Source: Prorocentrum cordatum | Lineage: Eukaryota > Sar > Dinophyceae > Prorocentrales > Prorocentraceae | Reading direction: 5' to 3' | Length of the DNA stretch: 30,356 nucleotides | Assembly: GCA_963575745.1 (NCBI GenBank) | Contig: CAUYUJ010015737.1 | Span: 285,001 to 315,356, forward strand | Part shown: in pieces, positions 20,856 to 29,047 of the stretch | Position numbering within the stretch: position 1 is the first letter of the stretch | Layout of the letters: every line of letters begins with the position of its first letter | The notes under the pieces: model-generated | Databases searched by the model: none | Told to the model about the DNA's origin: nothing | The model's input: the letters and a program-made list of their open reading frames with translations, nothing else | Position numbers and translations under genes: made by a program

Positions 20856-20870
20856 CTCGAGCCAAAACGG
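20856..20870 (-). other. Probable relic of the dinoflagellate spliced leader
   Basis: Read on the minus strand this is CCGTTTTGGCTCGAG. It matches the 3' part of the conserved leader (CCATTTTGGCTCAAG) at 13 of 15 positions, and both differences are A-to-G. Alternatively, TCCGT followed by TTTGGCTCGAG is the whole leader with six internal bases missing. It lies 69 bases upstream of the ATG at 20787, on the same strand as the transporter. This is the position expected for a reverse-transcribed, trans-spliced mRNA. Confidence 0.6.
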
Positions 20871-20871
20871 A

Positions 20872-20903
20872 CAGTCCCAGCCCGAAATGTTCTAAGAACA
20901 TTT
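20872..20903. repeat. Right 20-bp direct repeat and overlapping 9-bp palindrome
   Basis: 20872-20891 is identical to 18236-18255. Overlapping it, AAATGTTCT (20885-20893) and AGAACATTT (20895-20903) form a perfect inverted repeat around one A. The left copy of the direct repeat does not extend into such a palindrome. Confidence 0.7.
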
Positions 20904-21063
20904 CCAGCAAGCCACAAAAGGTTATTTGAACATGGTTTGGTAGGGCTATAGGCGAGCCAAGACGCTTCGCCACTGCTTGAGGCACGGAGGGGTCAAGCCT
21001 TGGCGCGAATCTTCGCGGTCCAGAACCTGGTCGGCGTCCTGTGGCGGGCGAAAGGGCGGAAAA
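20904..21063. other. Unique flank left of the transposon
   Basis: No gene, repeat or domain recognised in this short stretch. Confidence 0.4.
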
Positions 21064-21165
21064 GCTTTGCAGAAAATGGCGGTCGTTTAAACCTCTGCAC
21101 TTCTCTACAGAGGAGTCACATGTATAAAATATTTTGCCATGGTTTAAAGCACCTGCCCAATCACA
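21064..21165. repeat. Left terminal inverted repeat of the transposon
   Basis: It contains GTCGTTTAAAC (21082-21092), then a small hairpin, CCTCTG ... CAGAGG (about 21092-21113), then ATGTATAAAATATTTTGCC and CATGGTTTAAAGCACC. The order of words matches the right end read in reverse complement. Confidence 0.7.
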
Positions 21166-21169
21166 CCAA

Positions 21170-21575
21170 GCAGGAGCGCCCAGAATAGCAATCTGAACCT
21201 GTTCTGGCGCTCTCCCGAGCAGGCGCGCCCTGATTTGGGCGCTCTCCCGAGCGGGCGCGCCCAGAATAGCAATCTGAGACTGTTTTGGCGCTCTCCCGAG
21301 CGGGCGCGCCCATAATAGCAATATGAGCCTGTTTTGGCGCTCTCCGCGCCCAGAATAGCAATCTGAGCCTGCTTTGGCAATCTCCCGAGCAGGCGCGCCC
21401 AGAATAGCAATCTGAGCTTGTTCTGGCGCTCTCCCAAGCAGGCGCGCCCAGAATAGCAATCTGAGCATGTTTTGGCGCTCTCCCGAGCGGGCGCGCCCAG
21501 AACGGCAGCCCGAGCCTGTTTTGGCGCTCTCCAAGCAGGCGCGCCAGAATAGCAATCTGAGCAGTTTTGCACTCT
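21170..21575. repeat. Outer left array: ~49-nt repeats with a GGGCGCGCCC palindrome
   Basis: About eight copies, each containing GGCGCGCCCAGAATAGCAAT, CTGAGCCTGTTTTGGCGCTC and TCCCGAGC with variation, some shortened. The AGAATAGCAATCTGAGC part is a variant of the 29-nt monomer of the inner arrays. The 49-nt unit therefore looks like a 29-mer core joined to a new GC-rich palindromic part. Confidence 0.85.
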
Positions 21576-21595
21576 CCGAGGCGGTTGAGATATTA

Positions 21596-22075
21596 CTAAG
21601 TGCCAGAATAGCAATCTGGAGCATGGAAAACGCTCGAATCTGGCAATCTGGGCACATGAAACCGCTTCGCATCCGCAAATCTGAGACAGAAAACGCTCGA
21701 AATCCGCAATCTGGAGCACGGAAACGCACGGAATCGGCATCTGACCACGGAAACGCCTCGAATCCGCAATCTGAGCACGGAAACGCGAATCGGCCACTCT
21801 GGCACGGAAGCGAGTTCGACTCGGCAATCGGACGCACGGAAACGCTCGAATCGGCAATCTGAGCACCGAAACGCTCGAATCGGCAATCTGAGCACGGAAA
21901 CGCTCGAATCGGCAATCTGAGCACGGAAACGCTCGAATCGGCAATCTGAGCACGGAAACGATCGAATCGGCAATCTGAGCACGGAAACGCTCGAATCGGC
22001 AATCTGAGCACGGAAACGCTCGAATCGGCAACCTGAGCACGGAAACGCTCGAATCGGCAATCGGAGCAAAGGACC
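21596..22075. repeat. Inner left array of the 29-nt monomer (~16 copies)
   Basis: The monomer core is GGCAATCTGAGCACGGAAAC followed by GCTCGAATC. Copies nearest the gene (about 21838-22060) are almost uniform, while outward copies drift and lose bases. On the minus strand all three frames stay mostly open. The resulting frames (up to 395 codons, 22011-20824) read SDCRFERFRAQIAD-type repeats and are artefacts. Confidence 0.93.
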
Positions 22076-22080
22076 CGATC

Positions 22081-22625
22081 TCATCCCTCACCTCCCTTTC
22101 TCATCCCAGATTGTGTGATTATGATATGTTTTGGCGCCGTCCCGCTCTTCTTCGGAGGGGGCGGCTTGTCTTGCTGCTGCTGGCCTTCTCTGGAACTCCT
22201 GCTGCTTTGCAGGAAATCCGAAAAACCAGAAAAACTCCCAATCTGCTTTGCAGGCTGAGTACCGTAATAATGATTGATATTATTGTAAGCCACCCAAACA
22301 GCGTTCTCAACAGGACCATCGATATCCACTGAAAAGGGTGTGAAACTGCGGATGCTCGTAAGATTCACGACAGTAATCGATCTATCGTATGCCCGAGCCA
22401 AAGCACCTAGAATACAATCGTCCGCGTAATCGTCTGTGAGCTGCTTTGCTGTATGCTCGTCCAAAGATCGGCCCATGTTTAGACCAGCCACGGCGAGCAT
22501 TTCTACGTCTGCTGCTGCCATGGCCCTGCTCAGCATTTCCGATGCTGCTGGTGTGCTGCCTACAAAAATTCAATTTCCTGCTTCGTCAATCTGTTTTGCC
22601 CCATATTGCGCCAGCCACCTCATTT
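22081..22625 (-). other. OTU-like cysteine protease domain within the transposon protein
   Basis: OTU proteases use a catalytic Asp/Cys pair in a DGNC motif and a His near the C-terminus; most cleave ubiquitin or related modifiers. Here the C-terminal half matches well: a helix like ALARAYDRSITVV follows DDYADD, and WVAYNNINHYYG ends with the expected His (codon 22272-22270). Upstream, in the same frame, WLAQYGAKQIDEAGN is followed by TGA and then IF. This mirrors the DGNC-LF motif, with Ala for Asp and a stop for Cys. The spacing from TGA to the helix, about 48 codons, is short for the family. The assignment is by pattern only. Confidence 0.5.
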
Positions 22626-24461
22626 CAAGTCGCCATATGCTGGACTCTCGACAAGCTCTCGGAGCTTTCCCCAGACGAGACAGCATCCACAGAAACCTCG
22701 GTTGTGATGCTGCCGCTTTTTCGGGGTACGAGTGGGCGTCATCAGAATCTTCATAGGAATCTGAGGTCTCTCCTGTTGCGTCCGTGCTGGGTTCTCCATC
22801 TGACGGATCTTCTGCATCGTGTTCTGCATCGTCTGGGTGGTTCTCCGGCTCCACGCGTAATTGTTTGCGATACACGCGCTGCCCTCTTGTCAGAACCAAG
22901 ACGCGGTTTGCCTCGCTTCCAGAGCTACTGTGCAGAATACCATGGAAGCACTCGGACCACTGGTGACAGTAAAACCGTTGAGCTTTGGACAAACCAGGTA
23001 ATTCTAACTTGTTGCTACCACTTTTAAGCCATCCCCGTAAAGTTCGCCAGCACTCTTTCAAGGTCTCTTGTCGTTTTGACGGGAACCTACGAACGCGGTG
23101 CTCACCTGACGGAACGGCAATGGCACGCATCTCTGCGGCGCGCCTTGCCTCGGAGCAGACTGGTGGACTGGATCCTGCTGTACTCGATTGGTATAGAGTT
23201 AATACATTGAGGAACCCAATCAATTTTGAAAACCCGCTGGAACATTTGAATTTGTTGATCCAGAGTTTAGCGCCAATGCGAGCTCGAGCCAGCGCGTTCC
23301 AGTATATCATCAGAGACTCGGACCTTTCCCCATATATGCAGTTCCGAGCCAAGATTTTTGATGATGCCGTTGAGCTTCGCCATAGGTTTAGTCGTCGTGC
23401 CATCCTGCGCAAACCCATTTCTGATTGCGTGATTGAAGTAGCAGCCGAACGAAAACCTGGGGCAACCGCGCCCATTCGCTCCCAGGACTGTTGTCCGACG
23501 ACAAGACGGATCCAACATGGTAAGGGCTACATTTTTTTTGTAAGCCGCGTCCTTGCTCAGGACTCGCTCGATTCTGAGAGATCCTGGCAGAAATCTGCGC
23601 ACTCCCACTTCCATGCGGTAAGCAACGGCCACCTGGAACGTATAGCTTTCGTATTTTAATGGTCTAGCAGGAACTCCGTATCGAATGCGTCTCCTGTGGG
23701 GTCCCCACGTTATATCAATGATGCAATCTTCATTGGCGACTCGTGGCAAGCTTCTTTGATGCCAAGCCACAATACTTCTACAGGAATCCCAAACTGAACG
23801 CACTGTCCCGTCCCAAACTTTCAATTCTCTGGCAGTCCGTGTTACAGTTGATCCATCTAACCAGTGTGCCACGATGCTCAGAGTCGTTGTAAGTCCCAAT
23901 TTATCACGCTGGCCCTCAAAGGGCGTCCCATCGTAGTTGACCGAGCCTCTCGCTTCACACTTGGGGCACCGCGTGCACGCGATAGGACCATGTCCTTTGT
24001 TTTTTTTTGGATTGACTGGGACGCGATCCTGGTCGTAGAATGGGAGTTTGACTGCAGCTGCACCGGCCGAGAGGTCTGACGATAGAAGCTGTCAGTAAAT
24101 CAGACAAGAGACCAGCCTCGCTTCTGTTTTTGATCCATACCAACAAATTCGTCAAGTCCATATCGACACAGCTTTGGAATCCAACAGAGGAATGAGATAC
24201 TGGAGCAGGGACGATAGCTGAAGAAGACGGGGGCGCTGCTATTGCGAGTGGGGACGCCATTGATCTAGAATCAGGACTCAAAGGGACAGAGCTCCTAGCT
24301 CGGACTGGCGACCCGCCCAAAATGGGCAACGGTGGAGACGAAGAGGAAGCACTGCCACTAAATCTTTCAAGATATCCTGGGTGTGCTTGGCTAAGGTGCA
24401 GCATCAGAAAAGCATCAGGCACAGGCAAGCCACAAAAAGGGCACTCGGACAAGCCTGTCAT
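22081..24461 (-). pseudogene. Transposon protein: zinc finger, ISXO2/Merlin-like transposase-type core, OTU-like domain (interrupted)
   Basis: The gene is read in three minus-strand pieces. 24461-23955: starts MTGLSECPFCGLPVPDAFLM and has a C2H2 finger (CPFC, then H-x4-H), then a Ser/Pro-rich linker. 24090-23267, in another frame: a CTRCPKC zinc-binding motif, NYDGTPFEG, then a helix-turn-helix-like stretch (IVAHWLDGSTVTRTAREL, TVRSVWDSCR), then IIDITWGPHRRR, where the first catalytic Asp of an ISXO2-type domain would be expected. 23475-22081, in a third frame: a basic region, the acidic PENHPDDAEHDAEDPSDGEPS-type linker (abbreviated by position, about 22850-22790), and an OTU-like end with ALARAYDRSITVV and AVWVAYNNINHYYG. 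The remaining DDE/DDN residues are not clear to me. Two frame changes and one in-frame TGA (22570-22572) mean a decayed gene, unrecognised introns or errors. Confidence 0.65.
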
Positions 24462-24600
24462 CTGAAGTGTGTGAGGGAAGCCTTTCAGTCAACTGCACCA
24501 AAATTGCGCTTGAACTGAGCCAATTGTGCAACGCGAACACATCCGGAAGAGTCACGGACACACTTGGAAGAGTGAAACACACCTGGAAGAGTCCCGTGCT
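24462..24600. promoter_or_regulatory. 5' leader of the transposon gene with a possible trans-splice acceptor
   Basis: On the minus strand, a pyrimidine-biased CTTCCCTCACACACTTCAG ends directly before the ATG at 24461. The AG could accept a spliced leader, as dinoflagellate mRNAs require. Further upstream, GGAAGAGT (plus strand) recurs three times between about 24545 and 24593, just before the 29-nt array begins. Confidence 0.3.
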
Positions 24601-25892
24601 TAGATGGCAGTTCTCGGCGTTTTCGTGCCCAAATTCCCGTTCTGGGCGTTTTCGTGCTCAGATTGCCATTCTGAGCGTTTCCGTGTTCAGATTGCCGTTC
24701 TGGGCGTTTTCGTGCTCAGATTGCCGTTCTGGGCGTTTTCGGCTCAGATTGCCCTTCTGGGCGTTTCCGTGCACAGATTGCCGTTCTGGGCGTTTCCGTG
24801 CTTAGATTGCCGTTCTGGGCGTTTTCCGTGCTCCGGCCATTCTGGGCGCTTTCGTGCTCAGATTGTCGTTCTGGGCGTTTCCGTGCTCAGATTGCTGTTC
24901 TGGGCGTTGCCGTGCTCAGATTGCCGTTTGGGCGTTTCCGTGCACAGATTGCCGATCTGGGCGTTTCCGTGCTCAGATTGCCGTTCTGCGCGTTTTTTTC
25001 TTGTGCTCAGATTGCGTTCTGGGCTTTTTCCGAGCTGATTGCCGTTCTGGGCGTTCCGTGCTCAGATTGGAGTTTGGCGTTTTCGATGCTCAGGTTGCCG
25101 TTCTGCGCATGTTCTGGTGTTTAAAATTGCCGTTCTGGCGTTTTTCGTGCTCAGATTTGCCGTCTCACGTTGTTGTGCTGCGATTTGCCTTACTGTGCGT
25201 TTTCGATGCACAGAATGCCGGTTTCAGGGGCGTGTTTTTCGTGCTCAGGCTTGCCTTTTCCTGGCGTTTCCGTGCTTCAGATGGTCGTTCTGGGGTTTTT
25301 TCGTGCTTGGGTTTTTTCGTGCTCAGATTGCCCTTCCTGGCGTTTCCGTGCTCAGATTGCCGTTCTGGGCGTTTCTGTGCTCAGATTGCCGTTCTGGGCG
25401 CTTCCGTGCTCGTATTGCCGCACTGGGCGTTTCTGTGCTCAGGTTGCTTGCCTTGTGGGCGGTTCCGTGCTCAGATTGCTTGCCTTGTGGGCGTTTTCGT
25501 GCTCAGATTGCTTGCCTTGTGGGCGTTTCCGTGCTCAGATTGCTGTTCTGGGCGTTTCCGTGCTCAGATTGCTGTTCTGGGCGTTTCCGTGCTCAGATTG
25601 CTGTTCTGGGCGTTTCTGCGTTCAGATTGCCGTTTTGGGCGTTTCCGTGCTTAGATTGCCGTTCTGGGCGTTTCCGTGCTCATATTGCCGTTCTGGCCGC
25701 TTCCGTGCTCGTATTGCCGTACTGGCCGCTTCCGTGCTCGTATTGCCGTACTGGGCGTTTCTGTGCTCAAGTTGCTTGCGTTTTGGGCGTTTCCGTGCTC
25801 AGATTGCCGTTCTGGGCGTTTCCGTGCTCAGATTGCCGTTCTGGGCGCTTCCGTGCTCAGATTGCCGTTCTGGGCGCTTCCGTCCCCGCACC
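24600..25892. repeat. Right array of the 29-nt monomer (~44 copies)
   Basis: A plus-strand monomer, GTTTCCGTGCTCAGATTGCC followed by GTTCTGGGC. Its reverse complement equals the left-arm monomer except at four clustered positions. Several copies have a short CTTGCCTTGTGG-type variant. There are no unique spacers between repeats, and copy spacing stays close to 29 except where indels occur. Frames of up to 302 codons (RAQIAVLGVSVLRLPFWAF-type) are artefacts. Confidence 0.94.
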
Positions 25893-25909
25893 CAGTACTC
25901 TACACGAGC

Positions 25910-26027
25910 GGTTCTTTAAACCTCACCAAATCTCTCCATGTTTTTAAGCCATGATAAATTTCTTTATAACTTTGGTTTCTCTCTGAAGAGTTGCAGAAGT
26001 TTAAACGACGGAATAATTCTGTAAACC
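25910..26027. repeat. Right terminal inverted repeat of the transposon
   Basis: It contains CTTTAAACCTCACC, CATGATAAATTTCTTTATAA, CTCTGAAGAGTTGCAGAAG and GTTTAAACGAC (25999-26009), in the reverse order and orientation of the left end. Confidence 0.7.
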
Positions 26028-26391
26028 TGTTTGAACCAGAAAGACAGATCGCGCGCACCTGCAGGGCCTGCCCTGCAGTGGGCGGCGTGTTGAGCCGGCT
26101 TTCGGCAACGAGGCTCGTGAGGGCCTGTCAGACTTCAACTGCGTGGTGCTGCAGGGGGGCTACGTCGATGCCGAGCAGCTGGCGAGCCCATCGTCTTGGC
26201 GAGTGTGGAGGCGCGGTGCCTCTGCGGAGGTGCCGCCGAGCTGGGCACTGCATGGAGAACGCCAAGCAAACTCATCGCGAAGCCAGGGGCGGAGCGGATC
26301 TTCGCTCCTGGCGCTGGGGCCAGCGGGGCCACGAAGCAGCCTGCGGCGTCGGCTCTTCGGCACGCTGGGGCACTGGCGGTGACGCTGGCGG
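26028..26391 (+). other. Unique flank right of the transposon with a possible coding fragment
   Basis: A plus-strand frame upstream of any ATG reads PAFGNEAREGLSDFNCVVLQ, then GGYVDAEQLAS, at about 26094-26190, and becomes Arg/Ser-rich after that. It may be part of an exon, but I recognise no family. The stretch ends where segment C begins. Confidence 0.25.
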
Positions 26392-26439
26392 CCATTCTCC
26401 TTCCCAAAGAATCCGAGCCTGTACTTTAATGCCCGAACC

Positions 26440-26739
26440 CGAGCATCCTAACCCTAACACCCCACCACCCTGCCATCCAAAACCAACACCCTAACCCTAA
26501 AACCCTATCACCCTAACCCAAACCATAACCCCAACGCCCTAATCCCTGACACCCTGACACTAACACCTGAACCACAGACCTGCACCCATAAGCCGAACAC
26601 CCTAAACCGTATCCTAACACGCTGCCCTACCCCGAACACCCTAACCCTAGGACCCGAACCTTAACTCTAAGACCTCACCCCCACCCCTAACGCACATTAG
26701 CCCGAACACCCTTACCCTACCCCTAACAGCCTAACCCTC
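26440..26739. repeat. Degenerate CCCTAA-like block, copy 3
   Basis: Apparently identical to 16694-16993, lying near the left edge of segment C. Confidence 0.8.
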
Positions 26740-27261
26740 GAAGCTTAACGCGAGGTCCAATTTATGTCCGCGCGGGACCCCACTCCGATTGACCCCCCAG
26801 CAGCCCTCGAAAGTGGCGACAGCTTGGCAGATCGCAGCCCCCCACAGGAATGGCGAAGTCTTCTTTCGGTCCGCGTGGGACCCCACTCCGCTGGACCCCC
26901 AGCAGCATTTGAAAGCGGCGACAGTTTCGCGGTTCGCAGCGCCCCCCCCAGGGATGGCGAGGTCTGATTTAGATTCGTGAAGGCAGCCCTCGAAAGTAGC
27001 GATAGTTTGGCAGATCGCAGCCCCCCCCTCAAGGATGGCGAAATCAAATTTAGGTCCGCTTGGAACCCCACTCCGCTGGACCCCCAGCGGTCCTCGCAAG
27101 TGGCGACAGTTTCGCAGTGTGCAGCCCCCCAAGCATGGTGAGGTCCAATCTGAATCCGCGTATGACGTCACTCCGCTGTACACCCCCAGCAACACTCGAC
27201 AGTTGCGACGGTGTCGCAGTTCGCAATCCCGCAGCGACGGCGAGGTCACGTAGGACGGCGA
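26740..27261. repeat. Array of diverged ~110-nt repeats (segment C)
   Basis: A third copy of the array, giving the same 204-codon minus-strand frame (27345-26731) as unit B, residue for residue. Confidence 0.85.
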
Positions 27262-27540
27262 GCTAGGAGGCAGACTGGCAAGCAAGACAGGAAAGGCAGG
27301 CCGGCAGGCTGGACCGGAGAGGTAGACCCAGACCCCCGACGTCATGATTTTTTCATGACGCGACCCCCAGAGGTCCGGACCTATTCGCCGGGACCGGTTT
27401 TTCGTCCTGAGTCGTTTTTTGACGGTCCCGAGGGCCGGTAAGGGCCCCCAGAGGCCAAAAATAATGAAAAACCTCCCGTCGTGATTTTGTCATAACTCGA
27501 GGGGGTCTGGGGAGGAGGTGAGGGGCGCAGCCAGCCCTGG

Positions 27541-28045
27541 AGAACTCGGGCCCGAGGTCGGTTGCCACCCGCGGGGGCTGCCCGCGCGGATGCCGCGCGC
27601 GGCCCCGTTCCACCGCGGATTGAGCAGGGACCGACCTTCCGCATTTCTGTAGTCCTACCTCGAAATGCTCCTAGAACCCCACCCATGCTCCTAATAACAA
27701 AAGCAATGGTCTTAGAACATAAGCCCGATGGTTTGAAACAAGCCAGTGCCCACCGACCTTCCCGGCATTCCTGTTAGTCTACAACGAACTGTTCTCGACC
27801 CCACATGTTCTAATAAAAAAGCCAGTCGGTTCTTAGACCATAATGACCCGATTGTGTTTAAAACAGCCAGTCCAAACCGACGAGCTCTAACGGCCTCCGG
27901 CATCCTGTCGTCCTACCACCGAAATGTTTCTTTTAGAACCCCACCAAGTTCTAATCAACAAAAAACCAATGGTCTTTAGAAACATAAGCCCCGATGGACC
28001 AAACAATCCTGTCCCACGCCGAAATGTTTTTCTGTCAGCCAGAGC
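27541..28045. other. Indel-rich patch inside an otherwise near-identical duplication
   Basis: Relative to 17787-18260, this stretch has frequent one-to-three-base insertions, deletions and substitutions. Sequence on the left appears identical, and on the right is only lightly diverged. It covers the 122-nt repeats. Low consensus quality or fast repeat divergence could both explain it. Confidence 0.75.
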
Positions 28046-28511
28046 GCCAGCACCGACGCCTCGAGCAACATGAATCTGCAGCTAGCCAAGGGTAAGTGGC
28101 AAAGAAGAGTGCTGAGGAGCCAGCTGACGGATAAACCTGCAGAAGTACGAGAGCACGAAGGTACGCCAAGGTAGCAAGCCTGGCTGCTTGGATAAGCCTT
28201 GCCAATATGCCGCTGCCCTGGCTGGTCACTGCGCAAAGATCTCGCAACGCATCGTGCCAGCTGTCTTTGCCAGTGCACTCCCCTAAGGGAGGGAAAGGAG
28301 GGAAGAGGACGGAGGGAAGGATAGAAGGGCTGATGGGGGCACCGAGGAGACGGCGGTCCGGGGGAAAGCTGGTGGCCTTGCCTATGCTCGGGGCGGCCGC
28401 ACAAAAAAAACAAAACTCGGCGCCGTGCGCCAGCATTTGCCGGAAATTGGCCGCACTGCTGCTCGCTGGCGACCCTGCCCGTGCTCGGGGCAGCAGATGA
28501 GGAGGAGTGTT

Positions 28512-28514
28512 TGT

Positions 28515-28562
<48 letters not shown>
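28512..28562. repeat. (TA)n/(CA)n microsatellite, segment C copy
   Basis: The counterpart of 18736-18790 with a different arrangement of TA run lengths. Confidence 0.95.
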
Positions 28563-28565
<3 letters not shown>

Positions 28566-29047
28566 GGTAGAAACGCATCGCTTGGCGCAAACTCGCCTGG
28601 TAAAAAATCCACGGGTGCACACACAAAGCGTAGAGCGAAACTCCGCGCTGCCACTGGAGTGAAAAGATAGAACAAAAGGGCGAATTTGGCACGAACTGCA
28701 CACATACTGAGGCGCCGACCAATTCGCTTTCTGAACATTCGATCGCCAACAATGAAACTAGGAAACGACCACCACAGCCGACAGCGTCAGATAGTATCTC
28801 GTTTCGGTGCAGTCGGAGGAGCTCATGCCTCGTCATGAGGACGAGGTTTGCGCGATCCACCGAATCTAGGCAGTGTCCTCGTCAGGCCTCGAGCACTGCC
28901 TGCTCCTCTAAAAGACATGGGCACCGACGGATCTAAGAGATATCCTCCACCTGCTCCCCGGCGAGGAACAGGAGGAGGAGCGGGAAGAGGAGAGAAGGGG
29001 TAAGACTCCGTGCGCACAGCGGTTCAGCGATTCGCAGGCTGCCTAAA

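Larger units (their letters stand above)
21064..26027. mobile_element. ~5-kb DNA transposon with repeat-array arms and a transposase-OTU gene
   Basis: The two ends are related in inverted orientation. 21064-21092 and the reverse complement of 25999-26027 match at 21 of 29 positions, including an exact GTCGTTTAAAC. Similarity continues inward (TCTGCA, CAGAG, TATAAA, CATGG, TTTAAA) to about 21165 and 25910. Inside lie arrays of one 29-nt monomer, oriented oppositely on the two arms, and a central minus-strand gene. I found no convincing target-site duplication; GAAAG occurs just outside both ends but is out of register. The structure fits a fold-back-like DNA transposon. The central protein suggests the IS1595/Merlin (ISXO2) group. 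The exact termini are uncertain by about ten bases. Confidence 0.75.

Noticed and set aside
21809-21822. tRNA B-box-like GTTCGACTC
   Set aside because: It is a chance variant of the 29-nt monomer, with no A box and no cloverleaf around it.
20824-22091. Long minus-strand frames (395 and 315 codons) of SDCRFERFRAQIAD-type repeats
   Set aside because: They are translations of the 29-nt and 49-nt repeats and run into unrelated flanking sequence.
24600-25892. CRISPR-like array of 29-nt repeats
   Set aside because: The repeats are directly contiguous, with no unique spacers, no cas genes and clear monomer drift. It is a eukaryotic-type tandem array on a transposon arm.
24604-25954. Plus-strand frames up to 302 codons rich in Phe/Arg/Cys
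   Set aside because: The same 29-nt repeat is read in rotating frames, with no natural start or non-repeat domain.
21050-26040. GAAAG as the transposon target-site duplication
   Set aside because: GAAAG occurs outside both ends, but the spacing to the inverted repeats differs by a base and five bases is weak evidence. Left as unresolved.
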